DNA of 64,000 bases from Gammaproteobacteria bacterium (GCA_009846005.1 VXYL01000100.1:1-64000), one strand, 5' to 3'; shown: positions 51,728-61,549, counted from the stretch's first letter. Notes: generated by a model not told the origin, from the letters alone. Numbers and translations: made by a program.

Positions 51728-53128
51728 ATGTATCAAATCAGCGAAGCAGCGGCTTTGTCGGGACTCACGATTCGCGCGTTGCGTCACTACGACGCCATCG
51801 GCCTGCTGCAGCCCGTCACGCGCTCGGACGCCGGCTATCGGTTTTACGGCAACGACGACGTCGAAGCCCTGCAGCGCATCCGGCGCTACCAGGGATACGG
51901 TTTCTCGCTCCACGAGATCGGCGAGTTGCTCACCGCGAAGGCAGCGGATCGGCTCAAGGCGCTGCGCAACCAGCGCGATGCGGTTCGGCAACGGGCCTCG
52001 GACACCGCCCAAGTGGTGCAAGCCATCAATCAGGAGATCACCATGGAAAACAACGGCGAGAAGGAACCAACTAATCGACTGGGAAGGGCCCAAGGTCTCT
52101 ACCGCGAATACCATGACCGGTCGAAGTCCGAGCCTGTTCCCAGCCTTTCGCCACTGCTCGTTGACGCCCTCGACCTATTGCGTCCCCTCACCGAGACGAA
52201 GTCGATGGATCCCGATGCGGTCAAGTTGGCGGCTCTCATCCACCACTGCCGCAATGACAACGCCAACCTGGCCGACCTGTGCCAACGGTTCCTGGACCAG
52301 GAACCGAACCCCGACGACCGCGCGTTCGCCGTAATCGACCTAGTCAATGCGCTGACGTTCCTCGGGCGATACGAAGACGCCGTGGCCATCCATCGGGCGC
52401 ACATCGAGCATGTCATGGATAGCCGACCCGCCACGGAATGGGCAGACACGATGGATATCTCGTCGACCAGCTTTTCCTGGAGCGCAACCGACCGCCGCGA
52501 CGAGTGGCTACGTCTGTTTCGTTCGGTCAACGTCGGTGTCGCCCCAACGGACGAGAACCGTGCATCACGCTACGAGCTGTGCCACACGGCCATCATGGTG
52601 ATGGGCGGCGACGATGGGAAATACGCGGACGACATCGTGGAGCTGACCGGGCAGATGGCGGAGATCATCGCCGAAGACCCGGCCTGGTCCGAACGCCGCT
52701 GGGCCGAACAGCGGTTCGAGCAACAGAAGGTCGGCAATGCCCTTCGCAGCGACGACCCCGAGGCTGTGACGGAGACTGTCGACGCCTACCGGTCGTTCCT
52801 CGAACAATGCGACTGGCCGGTCGAGTTCATCGCGACGGCCTACAGCAACCTCGGGGCGATGATGCACTGGGATTGCCGGGACGAAGTCGCCGTGGAGTGC
52901 TTCGTGCGCGCCCAGCAGGACGGCGAACTCGACGGCTACGGGTACGCTTGGTTCGCTTCCGCGTCGCTCGGCAACGGCGCACCCCGGGAACGCGTCACCG
53001 AGCTTCTCGCCGAGTCGGGCCGCCGCCTCGAATCTGCCGATGCGATGCGGATCTTCAACGAAGATTCGCTGCTCTCCGCGCAACCGGACCGGGAAGACCT
53101 ATTGAACGCGCTCCTGGAGCCCCGCTAG
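51728..53128 (+). CDS. MerR-family regulator with large TPR-like C-terminal domain
   Basis: 466 residues from ATG 51728, preceded by AAGGAGG; the 587-aa track ORF is an over-extension. Residues 1-70 are the MerR winged helix (YQISEAAALSGLTIRALRHYDAIGLLQP, then YGNDDVEALQRIRRYQGYGFSL), followed by the dimerisation helix. The 340 or so remaining residues are helical and repeat-like (ALIHHCRNDNANLADLCQRF, DLVNALTFLGRYEDAVAIHR, AYSNLGAMMHWDCRDEVAVE), which suggests TPR-type packing rather than a metal or drug-binding pocket. Probably autoregulated through the 19-bp-spacer promoter. Effector unknown. Confidence 0.88.
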   Translation: MYQISEAAALSGLTIRALRHYDAIGLLQPVTRSDAGYRFYGNDDVEALQRIRRYQGYGFSLHEIGELLTAKAADRLKALRNQRDAVRQRASDTAQVVQAINQEITMENNGEKEPTNRLGRAQGLYREYHDRSKSEPVPSLSPLLVDALDLLRPLTETKSMDPDAVKLAALIHHCRNDNANLADLCQRFLDQEPNPDDRAFAVIDLVNALTFLGRYEDAVAIHRAHIEHVMDSRPATEWADTMDISSTSFSWSATDRRDEWLRLFRSVNVGVAPTDENRASRYELCHTAIMVMGGDDGKYADDIVELTGQMAEIIAEDPAWSERRWAEQRFEQQKVGNALRSDDPEAVTETVDAYRSFLEQCDWPVEFIATAYSNLGAMMHWDCRDEVAVECFVRAQQDGELDGYGYAWFASASLGNGAPRERVTELLAESGRRLESADAMRIFNEDSLLSAQPDREDLLNALLEPR

Positions 53129-53130
53129 CA

Positions 53131-53337
53131 CCCGTAGGGGACGGGCTTGTCCCGTCCCGTTTCCGTCGCATCGACAATGCCCGGCGCGGGCGGGGACAAG
53201 CCCCGCCCCTACGGGGTCTTCGCCGCATCCCGGGGCATTCAGTAGGAGACGGGCTGTCCCGTCCCGTTGCCACGGGAGCCAATACGTCCGCCACGGGCGA
53301 CCGCGCGCCCTTCGGTGCGCGATAGGGTCGCCCCTAC
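53131..53337. repeat. Cluster of four GC-rich hairpin repeats
   Basis: The 213-bp gap between the MerR and VOC genes is filled with them. GTAGGGGACGGGC...GTCCCG (53134-53159), the inverse-oriented GGGCGGGG-ACAAG-CCCCGCCC (53188-53208), GGAGACGGG-CTGT-CCCGTCCC (53245-53265), and GGGCGACC...GGTCGCCC followed by CCTACG (53295-53337). The first copy is identical over 29 bases to the one at 61621-61649. Confidence 0.75.
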
Positions 53338-53341
53338 GCGG

Positions 53342-53716
53342 TCATTCGCGCCGGGTCACCAAGGCAACCGTGTTGCCCTCGGGATCCTCGAAGAACGCCA
53401 TCCACTCCGTCTCGCCCGCCGGCCCGAAGGTGCCGTCCTCGTCCTTGTGGACAGCCTGCGGGCCGTGGACGAAGCGGACACCCTTTCCCTCAAGGTCCGC
53501 GACGCGCGCGTCGATGTCGTCGGTCCAGAGGTAGAGAATCGAGTTTCCCTTCGCCTCGCCGCCGGTCTCGAACAGCACCCGGACGCCGTCGAAATCGAAG
53601 AACAGCAGCCCGGGCGGATCGAAACGGGCGATGAACCTGGCGCCGACGACGTCGCGATAGAACGCTTCCGTCGCGTCGAGGTCCTCGGCATGCATGGCGA
53701 TTTGGTAGATCTGCAT
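53342..53716 (-). CDS. VOC-superfamily (glyoxalase-like) protein
   Basis: 124 residues. A paired beta-alpha-beta-beta-beta fold typical of glyoxalase, extradiol dioxygenase and bleomycin-resistance-like proteins: IYQIAMHAEDLDATEAFYRDVVG at the N-terminus and MAFFEDPEGNTVALV at the C-terminus. Metal ligands could be His 8 (AMHAED), His in VHGPQ and Glu in EDPEGN. Role unknown. 20 nt downstream of the ABC pair 3 operon on the same strand, so possibly cotranscribed. Confidence 0.88.
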   Translation of the reverse strand: MQIYQIAMHAEDLDATEAFYRDVVGARFIARFDPPGLLFFDFDGVRVLFETGGEAKGNSILYLWTDDIDARVADLEGKGVRFVHGPQAVHKDEDGTFGPAGETEWMAFFEDPEGNTVALVTRRE

Positions 53717-53736
53717 GGATTGCTCCTCCGTTGCCG

Positions 53737-55746
53737 TTATGCGCCGCCCTGCAACTCGACGAACCGGCGGTACGGACTCTCGGGATCCGCCATGAGGTCG
53801 TCATGGCTGCCGATGCCGCGGATCCCCCCGTCTTCGAGGAAGATGATCCGGTCGGCGCGTCGGATTGTCGACAGGCGGTGGGCGATGACGACCACCAGCC
53901 GGCCCTCGGTCGCCTCTCGAAGCGAACGAACCAGGGCATGCTCCGTGGCCGGATCGAGCGCGGCCGTGGGTTCGTCCAGGATGAGGATGGGGGTATTCCG
54001 GATCAGGCCCCGGGCGATGCACAGGCGCTGCTTCTGCCCCACCGAGAGGGTGTCACCCGATCGGCCAAGCACCGTGTCGAAGCCTTCCGGCAGCGCGTCG
54101 ATGAATTCGAGCGCCCCGGCCGTCCTGCACGCCGCGCGCATGTCGGCCTCGGATGCCGACGGGTTGACCAGCAGCAGGTTGGACCGGATGGACTCGCTCA
54201 TCAGCAGGTGCTCCTGGAAAACGTAGGATACCTGGCGGCGTAGCGAAGCGAGGTTCACGCTGTGGATGTCCACGCCGTCGATGAGTACGCGCCCGCGGGC
54301 CGGGCGATAGAAGCCGGGGATGAGATACGCAAGGCTTGTCTTGCCGGCGCCCGTCGGCCCCACTACGGCCACGAGTTCGCCGAGGCGCAAGTCCAAGTCG
54401 ACGCCGCGCAGCGCGACCTGGCCGTTGGGGTAGTCGAAGTCGACATTCTCGAAGCGCACCCCCTGGCGGACCGGCCGAAGATCCCCCATTCCCTCGAAAG
54501 CGTCCTCCGCCTCCATGTCCAGGAAGAAGAACACGCGCCGGATCGCCGCGGTATTGCCCTGCAGGTTGATCCAGGCCATGCCGATGGCAAGGCCCGCGCC
54601 GCCGATCGACAGCGCGAAGCCGAACACCGTCCCGAAGTCCCCCGGCGTCATCGACCCCTCGATGACGCCGCCGAGAACCGCGATGGCGACGTAGATGCCT
54701 AGGCCAATGGTCAAGATCGTCGACAGTGCCCACATGGCGATCTGCATGAGCACGACATGCCGGTAGCGCCGGTACGACTCGTCGCTCTTCGCCTCGATGC
54801 GTTCCTTGTCCCGGTTCATGCCGCCAAGACTCTGAACCGCGGCGATGTTGCTCATGCTTTCCTCGATGGCGTTCGTGGTCGCCGTACCCGCAGCCCGGCT
54901 CGCCTGCTGCACACGGCGGATCAGGCCGGAAGCCGGCAACGTGGCAAGCAACCCCAGGGGGACTAGGAGGCCGGCAATCCAGACCAGGTTCGGCAACGCC
55001 TGGTCGTAGCTGTATTGCAGGAGGTAGAGCGTGACGACGACCCCGATCAGCGTGAAGATCGGCTCCAGCGTGAGCCCTAGGGAGATCTCGGGCACGTCCG
55101 GCGCGTCGTACATCACCCGGTAGACGGAGTCGCCGATGCGGTGGTCGTCCAGGCGGCTCATCGGCAGTTGCGCGAGGCGATTGAACAGGCGCGTGCGCAA
55201 GGCGTTCGCCAGGCGCTGGGTGAGCCGGATGTTGATCCAGGTCTCGACGACGCCGAACACGCCGGACACGGCACTGTGTCCGGCGTTCAGCTTGAGTTCC
55301 GACGTGCTGGCGCTGTCCGCACCGCCGCCGATCCACACGAACAGTCCGCCGCGGCCGAACAGGAACAGCAGCATCGCCGAGACGGCGATCACCGCCAGCA
55401 TGATCTCCATCTGGCCAAGGCCCGAGACCGCATCGACGAACGGGACGATGTGCGGCGGGAACGGAATCTCGATGTCCTCGAAGGACTTGCCGAGGATCAC
55501 CTGATCGACCGTGATCTTGGCGAGGAACGGCAACGTGAGCCCCGGGACAAGCGCAAGCGCCGCGAGAACCATCTTTCCTGCGAACAGCACCTTGACGTTC
55601 CTGAGCAGGACCAGGGCGCGACCGATGAGCCGGAGCGCCTGGATGTTGGTGATGTTCGTCGAAAGGTCGATGCGGTCGTCGAACCGGGCATCTTTTCCGA
55701 ACGACGCGAGTCCTTGTCCCGACTCGACGGTTGCGCCCTCGCTCAC
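53737..55746 (-). CDS. ABC exporter half-transporter B of pair 3
   Basis: 669 residues from GTG 55746, overlapping the partner gene stop as GTGA; the 1115-aa track ORF is a shadow extension into the partner gene. Six membrane helices, then an ATPase with Walker A GPTGAGKTS, Q-loop FQEHLL, signature LSVGQKQRL, Walker B LILDEPTAALD and switch IAHRLST. It shares the LSVGQ variant, the FPP-containing periplasmic loop and the EESMSNIAAVQSLGG segment with 24936-27002, so the two are paralogs. Confidence 0.92.
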   Translation of the reverse strand: MSEGATVESGQGLASFGKDARFDDRIDLSTNITNIQALRLIGRALVLLRNVKVLFAGKMVLAALALVPGLTLPFLAKITVDQVILGKSFEDIEIPFPPHIVPFVDAVSGLGQMEIMLAVIAVSAMLLFLFGRGGLFVWIGGGADSASTSELKLNAGHSAVSGVFGVVETWINIRLTQRLANALRTRLFNRLAQLPMSRLDDHRIGDSVYRVMYDAPDVPEISLGLTLEPIFTLIGVVVTLYLLQYSYDQALPNLVWIAGLLVPLGLLATLPASGLIRRVQQASRAAGTATTNAIEESMSNIAAVQSLGGMNRDKERIEAKSDESYRRYRHVVLMQIAMWALSTILTIGLGIYVAIAVLGGVIEGSMTPGDFGTVFGFALSIGGAGLAIGMAWINLQGNTAAIRRVFFFLDMEAEDAFEGMGDLRPVRQGVRFENVDFDYPNGQVALRGVDLDLRLGELVAVVGPTGAGKTSLAYLIPGFYRPARGRVLIDGVDIHSVNLASLRRQVSYVFQEHLLMSESIRSNLLLVNPSASEADMRAACRTAGALEFIDALPEGFDTVLGRSGDTLSVGQKQRLCIARGLIRNTPILILDEPTAALDPATEHALVRSLREATEGRLVVVIAHRLSTIRRADRIIFLEDGGIRGIGSHDDLMADPESPYRRFVELQGGA

Positions 55747-57698
55747 GGCGCCGTCTCCTCCGTGGACACATCGTCGGTCTCGGCGGCGACGAAGCGGCGG
55801 TAGCGTCCGTCCGGGATCGCCATCAAGGCGTCGTGGCTGCCGACCTCGCCGATCCGTCCGTCCTCCAGAAAGGCGATCTGGTCCGCTTGGCGGATCGTCG
55901 ACAGCCGGTGCGTGATGAGAAACACGATGCGGTCGCGACCCCAATCCGACAGGTTGGCGAGCAGGCTCTGCTCGGTCTCCGCGTCCAGCGACGCCGTGGG
56001 TTCGTCGAGGATCAGGATCGGCGTGTTCCGGACGATGGCCCGGGCGATGGACAGCCGCTGGCGCTGGCCGGTGGAGAGCTTGCCGCCCCGTTCGCCGAGT
56101 TCGGTGTCGTAGCCCTCGGCCATGTCGCGAATGAACTCGTCGGCACAGGCGATCCCGGCCGCGGCCTCGATGTCGCTCCGCGTCGCGTCGCGACTCGCGT
56201 AGCCGATGTTGTCCGCGACGGAGGCGGCGAACAGCACGTTCTGCTGAAGCGCGATGGCAATATGGGCGCGCAGTTCGTCGACAGCCACGTCGCGTACATC
56301 CACGCCGTTCAGGGACACGCTGCCGGCGGACGGGTCGTAGAGTCGCAACAGGAGCGACATCAGGGTCGATTTGCCGGAACCCGTCGCCCCGACCAAAGCG
56401 GTCACCGTGCCCGAGCGCGCCGTGAGATCCACGCCGTCGAGCACCGTCTGACCGGCTTCGTAGGCGAAGTGGACATCCCGGTAGCAGACTTCCCGAATCG
56501 GAGTCGGTACGCGTATCGGCTCGGCCGGATCCGACACCCCGGGCTCGACATCCAGCAGGTGGTACGCCCGATTGAGCCCCACGGCCATGTCCTGCATCAG
56601 GCTCCATTTGTTGATCAGGCCACGACCCCAGTCGAAGTACTCCTGGACCCGCCCGCTGGCCTGCTGGAAGGCACCCAGGTTCCACACCGCGAAACCGACC
56701 AAGGTGATCGCGCCGGCGAGCCAGGTCGTCTCCTCGTCGACGGTCCAGCCGGCCATCAGGTAGTCGGCGGTGTACATGGCGGCCCCGGCGATGGCGAGCA
56801 CGATCATCCACAATAGGATCATTTCCATCCGCACCCGGAGCGCCGCGTTCAGGGCGTGGTTCGAGTCGGCGTCGAAGCGCCGCATCGCCCTCGCCTCCAC
56901 CTGGTTGGCCTTGATGACGCGGATCGCGGCGAAGGCCTCCTGGATCCTGGAGGTCAGGTTGCTGTTGGCCTCCCGCGCCAAGCGCGCAAGGCGCTGCAAA
57001 CGCGGCGTATAACCGGCGACCACCAGCACGATGGGGACCGTCGCCAGGATGCAGATCAGCCCGAGCACGGGGTTGAACAGCCACAGAATGAAGAACGCCA
57101 GCGCGAGCTTCCAGATCATGTTGATGGGATCGAGGATCGCGGTGTCGATGATCGCTGTGATGGTCGCGCTGTCCTGGTAGACCCGGTAGATGGCATCGCC
57201 GGTCCGCGCGTGGCTGTGGTAGCGCAGCGACAGGTGCTCGGCCTTCTCCACCATAGTCACCCGGAGCCGCTGGTTGATGCGCTGGATGATCCAGGTGTAG
57301 TAGTAGTGCAGGAAGCCGAGCTGCAGCAACACCGTGTTGAGGAAGTAGCCGAGGGCGACGTACAGCACGAAACGGTTGCGGACCACGAGGCGCTGCTCCT
57401 CGCTCAGTTCCTCGACCTCCGCATAGCTCGAATCAACCATCAACAGCGTCGTCTGGGCGGGCTCCAAGGGGTGTCCGAGCATGATCTTGTTGTTCAGCAC
57501 GTCGCCCACGAGCACCATGACGAGGCCGACCGCCGTATACGACGTCAGTTGCAGCGCCAGCCAGCACAGGATGTGCAGGAACTGCGGTCTCAGGTACGGC
57601 CAGGTGCGGACGAAAACGCGCACGACGCCCAGCAATCCGAACGTCGCGGGCGGCTGTGGCGAACGACCCGTCGAACCCTCCACGGACACCCCACCCAA
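55743..57698 (-). CDS. ABC exporter half-transporter A of pair 3
   Basis: 651 residues if it starts at TTG 57698; GTGs at codons 4 and 6 are alternatives. Six membrane helices, then an ATPase with Walker A GATGSGKST, signature LSTGQRQRL, Walker B LILDEPTASLD and switch ITHRLST. Paralog of 26999-29155 (shared WPYLRP/WPYMRP entry, SLRYH/SLKYH, GDAIYRVYQDSA/GDAIFRVYQDSA), but without the basic insert. Followed by its partner with a 4-nt overlap. Confidence 0.9.
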   Translation of the reverse strand: MGGVSVEGSTGRSPQPPATFGLLGVVRVFVRTWPYLRPQFLHILCWLALQLTSYTAVGLVMVLVGDVLNNKIMLGHPLEPAQTTLLMVDSSYAEVEELSEEQRLVVRNRFVLYVALGYFLNTVLLQLGFLHYYYTWIIQRINQRLRVTMVEKAEHLSLRYHSHARTGDAIYRVYQDSATITAIIDTAILDPINMIWKLALAFFILWLFNPVLGLICILATVPIVLVVAGYTPRLQRLARLAREANSNLTSRIQEAFAAIRVIKANQVEARAMRRFDADSNHALNAALRVRMEMILLWMIVLAIAGAAMYTADYLMAGWTVDEETTWLAGAITLVGFAVWNLGAFQQASGRVQEYFDWGRGLINKWSLMQDMAVGLNRAYHLLDVEPGVSDPAEPIRVPTPIREVCYRDVHFAYEAGQTVLDGVDLTARSGTVTALVGATGSGKSTLMSLLLRLYDPSAGSVSLNGVDVRDVAVDELRAHIAIALQQNVLFAASVADNIGYASRDATRSDIEAAAGIACADEFIRDMAEGYDTELGERGGKLSTGQRQRLSIARAIVRNTPILILDEPTASLDAETEQSLLANLSDWGRDRIVFLITHRLSTIRQADQIAFLEDGRIGEVGSHDALMAIPDGRYRRFVAAETDDVSTEETAP

Positions 57699-57784
57699 TT
57701 GAAATAGAACCCTGTTTAGTCTAGCTTACGGCGTCGCACAGGCAGCCTGGGGGGCGGGCCCAACTGTAGGAGGCACCGGGAGGA

Positions 57785-60700
57785 TTGGTGCAAGCAACGG
57801 AAGCCCCTGCGGTCAAAGGACTTCGACGCGACCGGCCTCGCAACGCGGTGGATCGCATTTTGGCTTCCGTGTTCGTTCTTGGCGTCGCCGGGTGCGGCGG
57901 CGGCGGTGGCGTAACTCCTGAACCCCCGCCACCGCCAGAGCCGCCGGCGCCGCCCGTGTCCGAGACGGGCATTCGATTCACGCGGGTCATGGACTCGGGC
58001 CTTGCCCGGGAGTTCGTCGGCCAGTTTCGGAGCCTTAAGCACCCCGATCGTTTCACTAGCGGGATCGCCGCCGCCGACTACGACGACGACGGCGATGTCG
58101 ATCTATACGTCGTCGGCGGCCGCAACGGTCCCAACCACCTCTACCAGAACCAGGGCGACGGAACGTTCGCCGAGGTCGGGGCCAGCGTCGGCCTGGACGT
58201 TTCCCATTGGGGCAGCGGTCCCGTGTTCGGGGATGTGGACGGCGATGGCGATCTGGACCTGTTCATCGGTGCCGGCGACGGCGATCCGGTCTACCTGTTC
58301 GAGAACCGGCTGAACGCCGCCGACGCCCCCGCCGGCGTCTTCGTCGACCGCACGGCCGGCTCCGGGATCACCATCACAACCGACAACACGGTCTCCGCCG
58401 CATTCCACGACTACGACCGCGACGGCTACCTGGATCTCTTCCTGGCCCACTGGGGGGCGGTACGCGAGCGCGGGGCCGACACCGAGACCGTGTGGCGCAG
58501 CAACGGCGACTTCACGTTCACCAGCACCAGCGTCGAGACGGGTATCGCCGATGCCATCGTCGCAGGCGGCCGGGACTGGTCCTTCACCCCGAACCTTTCC
58601 GATATCGACGGTGATGGGGATGGCGACCTCCTGATGGTTTCCGACCTGAACAACAGCGAGGTGCTGATCAACAACGGCGACGGCACGTTCACCAGGAGCA
58701 CGGATCCGGAGGTGATCGTCGACCAGGCGGGCATGGGGGCCGCCGTCGGCGACTACGACAACGACGGCGACATGGACTGGTTCGTCACCTCCGTCTACAA
58801 CCTCGACGTGGGTGGCAACCGCTTCGGCAACCGGCTGTATCGAAACGACGGCGCGGGGGTCTTCACCGATGTCACGACCGAGGCACAGGTCGAGGACGGG
58901 GGATGGGGCTGGGGGAGTTGCTTCGCGGACTTCGACAACGATGGCCTTCTCGACATCTTCCATGTCAACGGCTGGCACTTCGAACTCAACAAGGACTTCA
59001 CCACGGACCAGATCCGGTTCTTCCATTCCCGGGGCAACGGCGTCTTCGACGAACGCGCCGAGGAGGTCGGCCTGGTCACCAAGAGCCAAGGCCGGGGTGT
59101 CGCCTGCTTCGACGCCGAACGAGACGGCGACATCGACATCGTCATCGTGAACAACAGTGCGGATCACCTGGTCTACTACCGCAACGACACGGACACGGAC
59201 GACCGGTACCTCGGCATCAAACTCGCCGCGGACGGCACCAATCCCCACGGGGTCGGTGCCAAGATCACCGTCTCCACACCCCAGGAGGAGCAATTGCGCG
59301 AGTTGCGCGCCGGCAGCAACTACGTCTCGCAGAATCCCCTCGAGGTGCACTACGGGCTCGGCAACGCCCGGTTTGCGGACATCGTCGTCGACTGGCCCGA
59401 TGGCACGACCAACCGGCTGCGCGCGATCGAGGCCGACCAGCTACTCACCGTGACGCAGGGCCGGGACGTCGTGCTGCGCCTCAACGTCGTGCAAGGCGAC
59501 GGCGACGGCATCTATGCCGAAGGCGACGAGATCGCGATCGAGGCCGCTCCTCCGGTCCGCCACTATCACTTCAGCCATTGGACGAGCAGCGAGGGTGGCA
59601 CCTTCGCGGACCGCTTCGCCTCGGCGACCGTATTCACCATGCCCGGCAACTCCACGACCCTGATCGCCAACTACCTGCCTGGTGTGGCGTTGGACGAAGA
59701 CGTGTCGGTGGCGCGACGTTGGAACGAGGTGCTGCTGCAGTCGATCCGAAACGACTGGGCACGGCCCACGGTCCACGCCCGCAACCTGTTCCACTCCTCT
59801 GCGGCCATGTACGACATCTGGGCGGCCTACTCGGACACGGCGACGCCGTGGCTGCTCGGCCGCACGCGGGCCGGGTCGGCCTGCGAGTTCTCGACCCTCG
59901 AAGCACCGGACGACGTGGACGCGGCACGGGAGGAAGCCATCAGCTACGCCGTTTACCGGATGATCTTCCAGCGATTCCGCCGTTCGCCGGGAGTCGGCCG
60001 CATCCGCCGCGACATCAACACGCTGATGGGCGCGTTGGGCTACGACCCGGCCGTCGACTCCACCGACTACGCCTCCGGTTCGGCGGCGGCCCTCGGCAAC
60101 CATATCGCGCGCTGCTATCTCGACTTCGGTCTCCTGGACGGCGCCAACGAGGAAGACGACTACGTGAACACGGTCTACGAACCGGTCAATCCCGGCCTGG
60201 AACCCCACCTGCCCGGCAATCCCAACATCGTCGACCTCAACCGCTGGCAGCCCCTCTCCCTGGAGACGTTCATCGACCAGGCCGGCAATCCCGCCCAGTC
60301 CGAACCGGAATTCCTAGGTCCCGAATGGGGCATCGTCGTGCCCTTCGCGCTTACCAGAGACGATGTGACGATCTACGAGCGCGACGGGTTCGAGTACTGG
60401 GTCTATCACGATCCGGGCATGCCGCCGACCATCGACGGCACCCTGTCCGACAGCTACAAGTGGGGATTCTCGCTGGTTTCCATCTGGTCGGCGCACTTGA
60501 GCCCGGACGACGGCGTGACGATGGACATCTCCCCGGCAAGCCTCGGCAATATCGACGACTATCCCCGGAACTTCGAGGACTACCCCGACTTCTACAACAC
60601 CCTCCAAGGCGGCGATCCGGGTACCGGCTACGTCACCAATCCCGTCACCGGCGCGCCGTACGCCCCGCAGGTCGTCCCGCGCGGCGACTACAGCCGCGTG

Positions 60701-61549
60701 CTCGCCGAGTTCTGGGCCGACGGACCGGACTCGGAAACGCCGCCCGGGCACTGGTTCACGATCCTGAACGAGGTCAACGAGCACGAACTGCTGGTGCGCC
60801 GCTACCGGGGCATGGGTCCTGAACTCGGCCACCTGGAATGGGACATCAAGTCGTACTTCACCCTCGGCGGCGCCATGCACGACGCCGCCATCACCGCCTG
60901 GGGGATCAAGGGCTGGTACGACTACATCCGGCCGATCTCCGCCATCCGCGCGATGGCCGACCGGGGCCAGAGTACCGATTCCGAACGTGCCGCCTACGAC
61001 GTCGACGGCATTCCCCTCGAGGACGGCTACGTCGAACTCGTGGCGGCCGACGACGACTTGGCCGGCGAAGACGGCGAGCATGTCGACAAGATCAAGCTCT
61101 TGGCCTGGAGGGGTCCGGACTTCATCGACGACCCGGAAACGGACCAAGCGGGCGTCGACTGGATCCTCGCCGAGAACTGGTGGCCCTACCAGCGGCCAAC
61201 GTTCGTCACCCCGCCCTTCGCGGGCTACATCTCGGGACACTCGACGTACTCGCGGGCGGCCGCCGAAGTGATGACGGCGCTCACCGGCAGCGAGTACTTT
61301 CCAGGCGGCATGAGCGGCTTCGAGATCCGCGCCAACGAATTCCTGGTCTTCGAGGAAGGCCCGTCGGTGGACATGACCCTGCAATGGGCCACGTACCAGG
61401 ACGCCTCCGACCAAACCAGCCTGTCCCGGATCTGGGGCGGCATCCATCCGCCCGCCGACGACATCCCGGGCCGGTTGATCGGCATCGAAGTGGGCCAAGA
61501 CGCATTCGCCTTGGCGGAGTCTTATTTCGACAGCACGGCGCAGCCATAA
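57785..61549 (+). CDS. FG-GAP/ASPIC-UnbV lipoprotein fused to a vanadium-haloperoxidase-like domain
   Basis: 1254 residues from TTG 57785; GTG 57788 is as likely (GGGAGG just upstream). Lipobox VLGVAGC followed by a Gly run and a Pro-rich linker. Residues 60-470 are FG-GAP blades with DYDDDGDVDLYVVGG, DVDGDGDLDLFIGAG and others; about 478-560 is an ASPIC/UnbV domain (NPHGVGAKITV, LHYGLG-like EVHYGLGNA, DIVVDWPDGTTNRL). From about 640 to the end lies a vanadium-dependent haloperoxidase / PAP2-type domain: SVARRWNEVLLQSIR, FAGYISGHSTYSRAAAEV (active-site His near 1149) and WGGIHPPADDIPGR (vanadate-binding His near 1219). Could halogenate, or act as a phosphatase, at the cell surface. Divergent from ABC pair 3. 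Confidence 0.88.
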   Translation: MVQATEAPAVKGLRRDRPRNAVDRILASVFVLGVAGCGGGGGVTPEPPPPPEPPAPPVSETGIRFTRVMDSGLAREFVGQFRSLKHPDRFTSGIAAADYDDDGDVDLYVVGGRNGPNHLYQNQGDGTFAEVGASVGLDVSHWGSGPVFGDVDGDGDLDLFIGAGDGDPVYLFENRLNAADAPAGVFVDRTAGSGITITTDNTVSAAFHDYDRDGYLDLFLAHWGAVRERGADTETVWRSNGDFTFTSTSVETGIADAIVAGGRDWSFTPNLSDIDGDGDGDLLMVSDLNNSEVLINNGDGTFTRSTDPEVIVDQAGMGAAVGDYDNDGDMDWFVTSVYNLDVGGNRFGNRLYRNDGAGVFTDVTTEAQVEDGGWGWGSCFADFDNDGLLDIFHVNGWHFELNKDFTTDQIRFFHSRGNGVFDERAEEVGLVTKSQGRGVACFDAERDGDIDIVIVNNSADHLVYYRNDTDTDDRYLGIKLAADGTNPHGVGAKITVSTPQEEQLRELRAGSNYVSQNPLEVHYGLGNARFADIVVDWPDGTTNRLRAIEADQLLTVTQGRDVVLRLNVVQGDGDGIYAEGDEIAIEAAPPVRHYHFSHWTSSEGGTFADRFASATVFTMPGNSTTLIANYLPGVALDEDVSVARRWNEVLLQSIRNDWARPTVHARNLFHSSAAMYDIWAAYSDTATPWLLGRTRAGSACEFSTLEAPDDVDAAREEAISYAVYRMIFQRFRRSPGVGRIRRDINTLMGALGYDPAVDSTDYASGSAAALGNHIARCYLDFGLLDGANEEDDYVNTVYEPVNPGLEPHLPGNPNIVDLNRWQPLSLETFIDQAGNPAQSEPEFLGPEWGIVVPFALTRDDVTIYERDGFEYWVYHDPGMPPTIDGTLSDSYKWGFSLVSIWSAHLSPDDGVTMDISPASLGNIDDYPRNFEDYPDFYNTLQGGDPGTGYVTNPVTGAPYAPQVVPRGDYSRVLAEFWADGPDSETPPGHWFTILNEVNEHELLVRRYRGMGPELGHLEWDIKSYFTLGGAMHDAAITAWGIKGWYDYIRPISAIRAMADRGQSTDSERAAYDVDGIPLEDGYVELVAADDDLAGEDGEHVDKIKLLAWRGPDFIDDPETDQAGVDWILAENWWPYQRPTFVTPPFAGYISGHSTYSRAAAEVMTALTGSEYFPGGMSGFEIRANEFLVFEEGPSVDMTLQWATYQDASDQTSLSRIWGGIHPPADDIPGRLIGIEVGQDAFALAESYFDSTAQP

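Noticed and set aside
55747-57084. N-terminal extension of the 1115-aa ORF upstream of ABC pair 3 B
   Set aside because: It overlaps the partner ABC gene in another frame and reads as low-complexity Arg/Gly; the GTGA-coupled start at 55746 begins the real protein.
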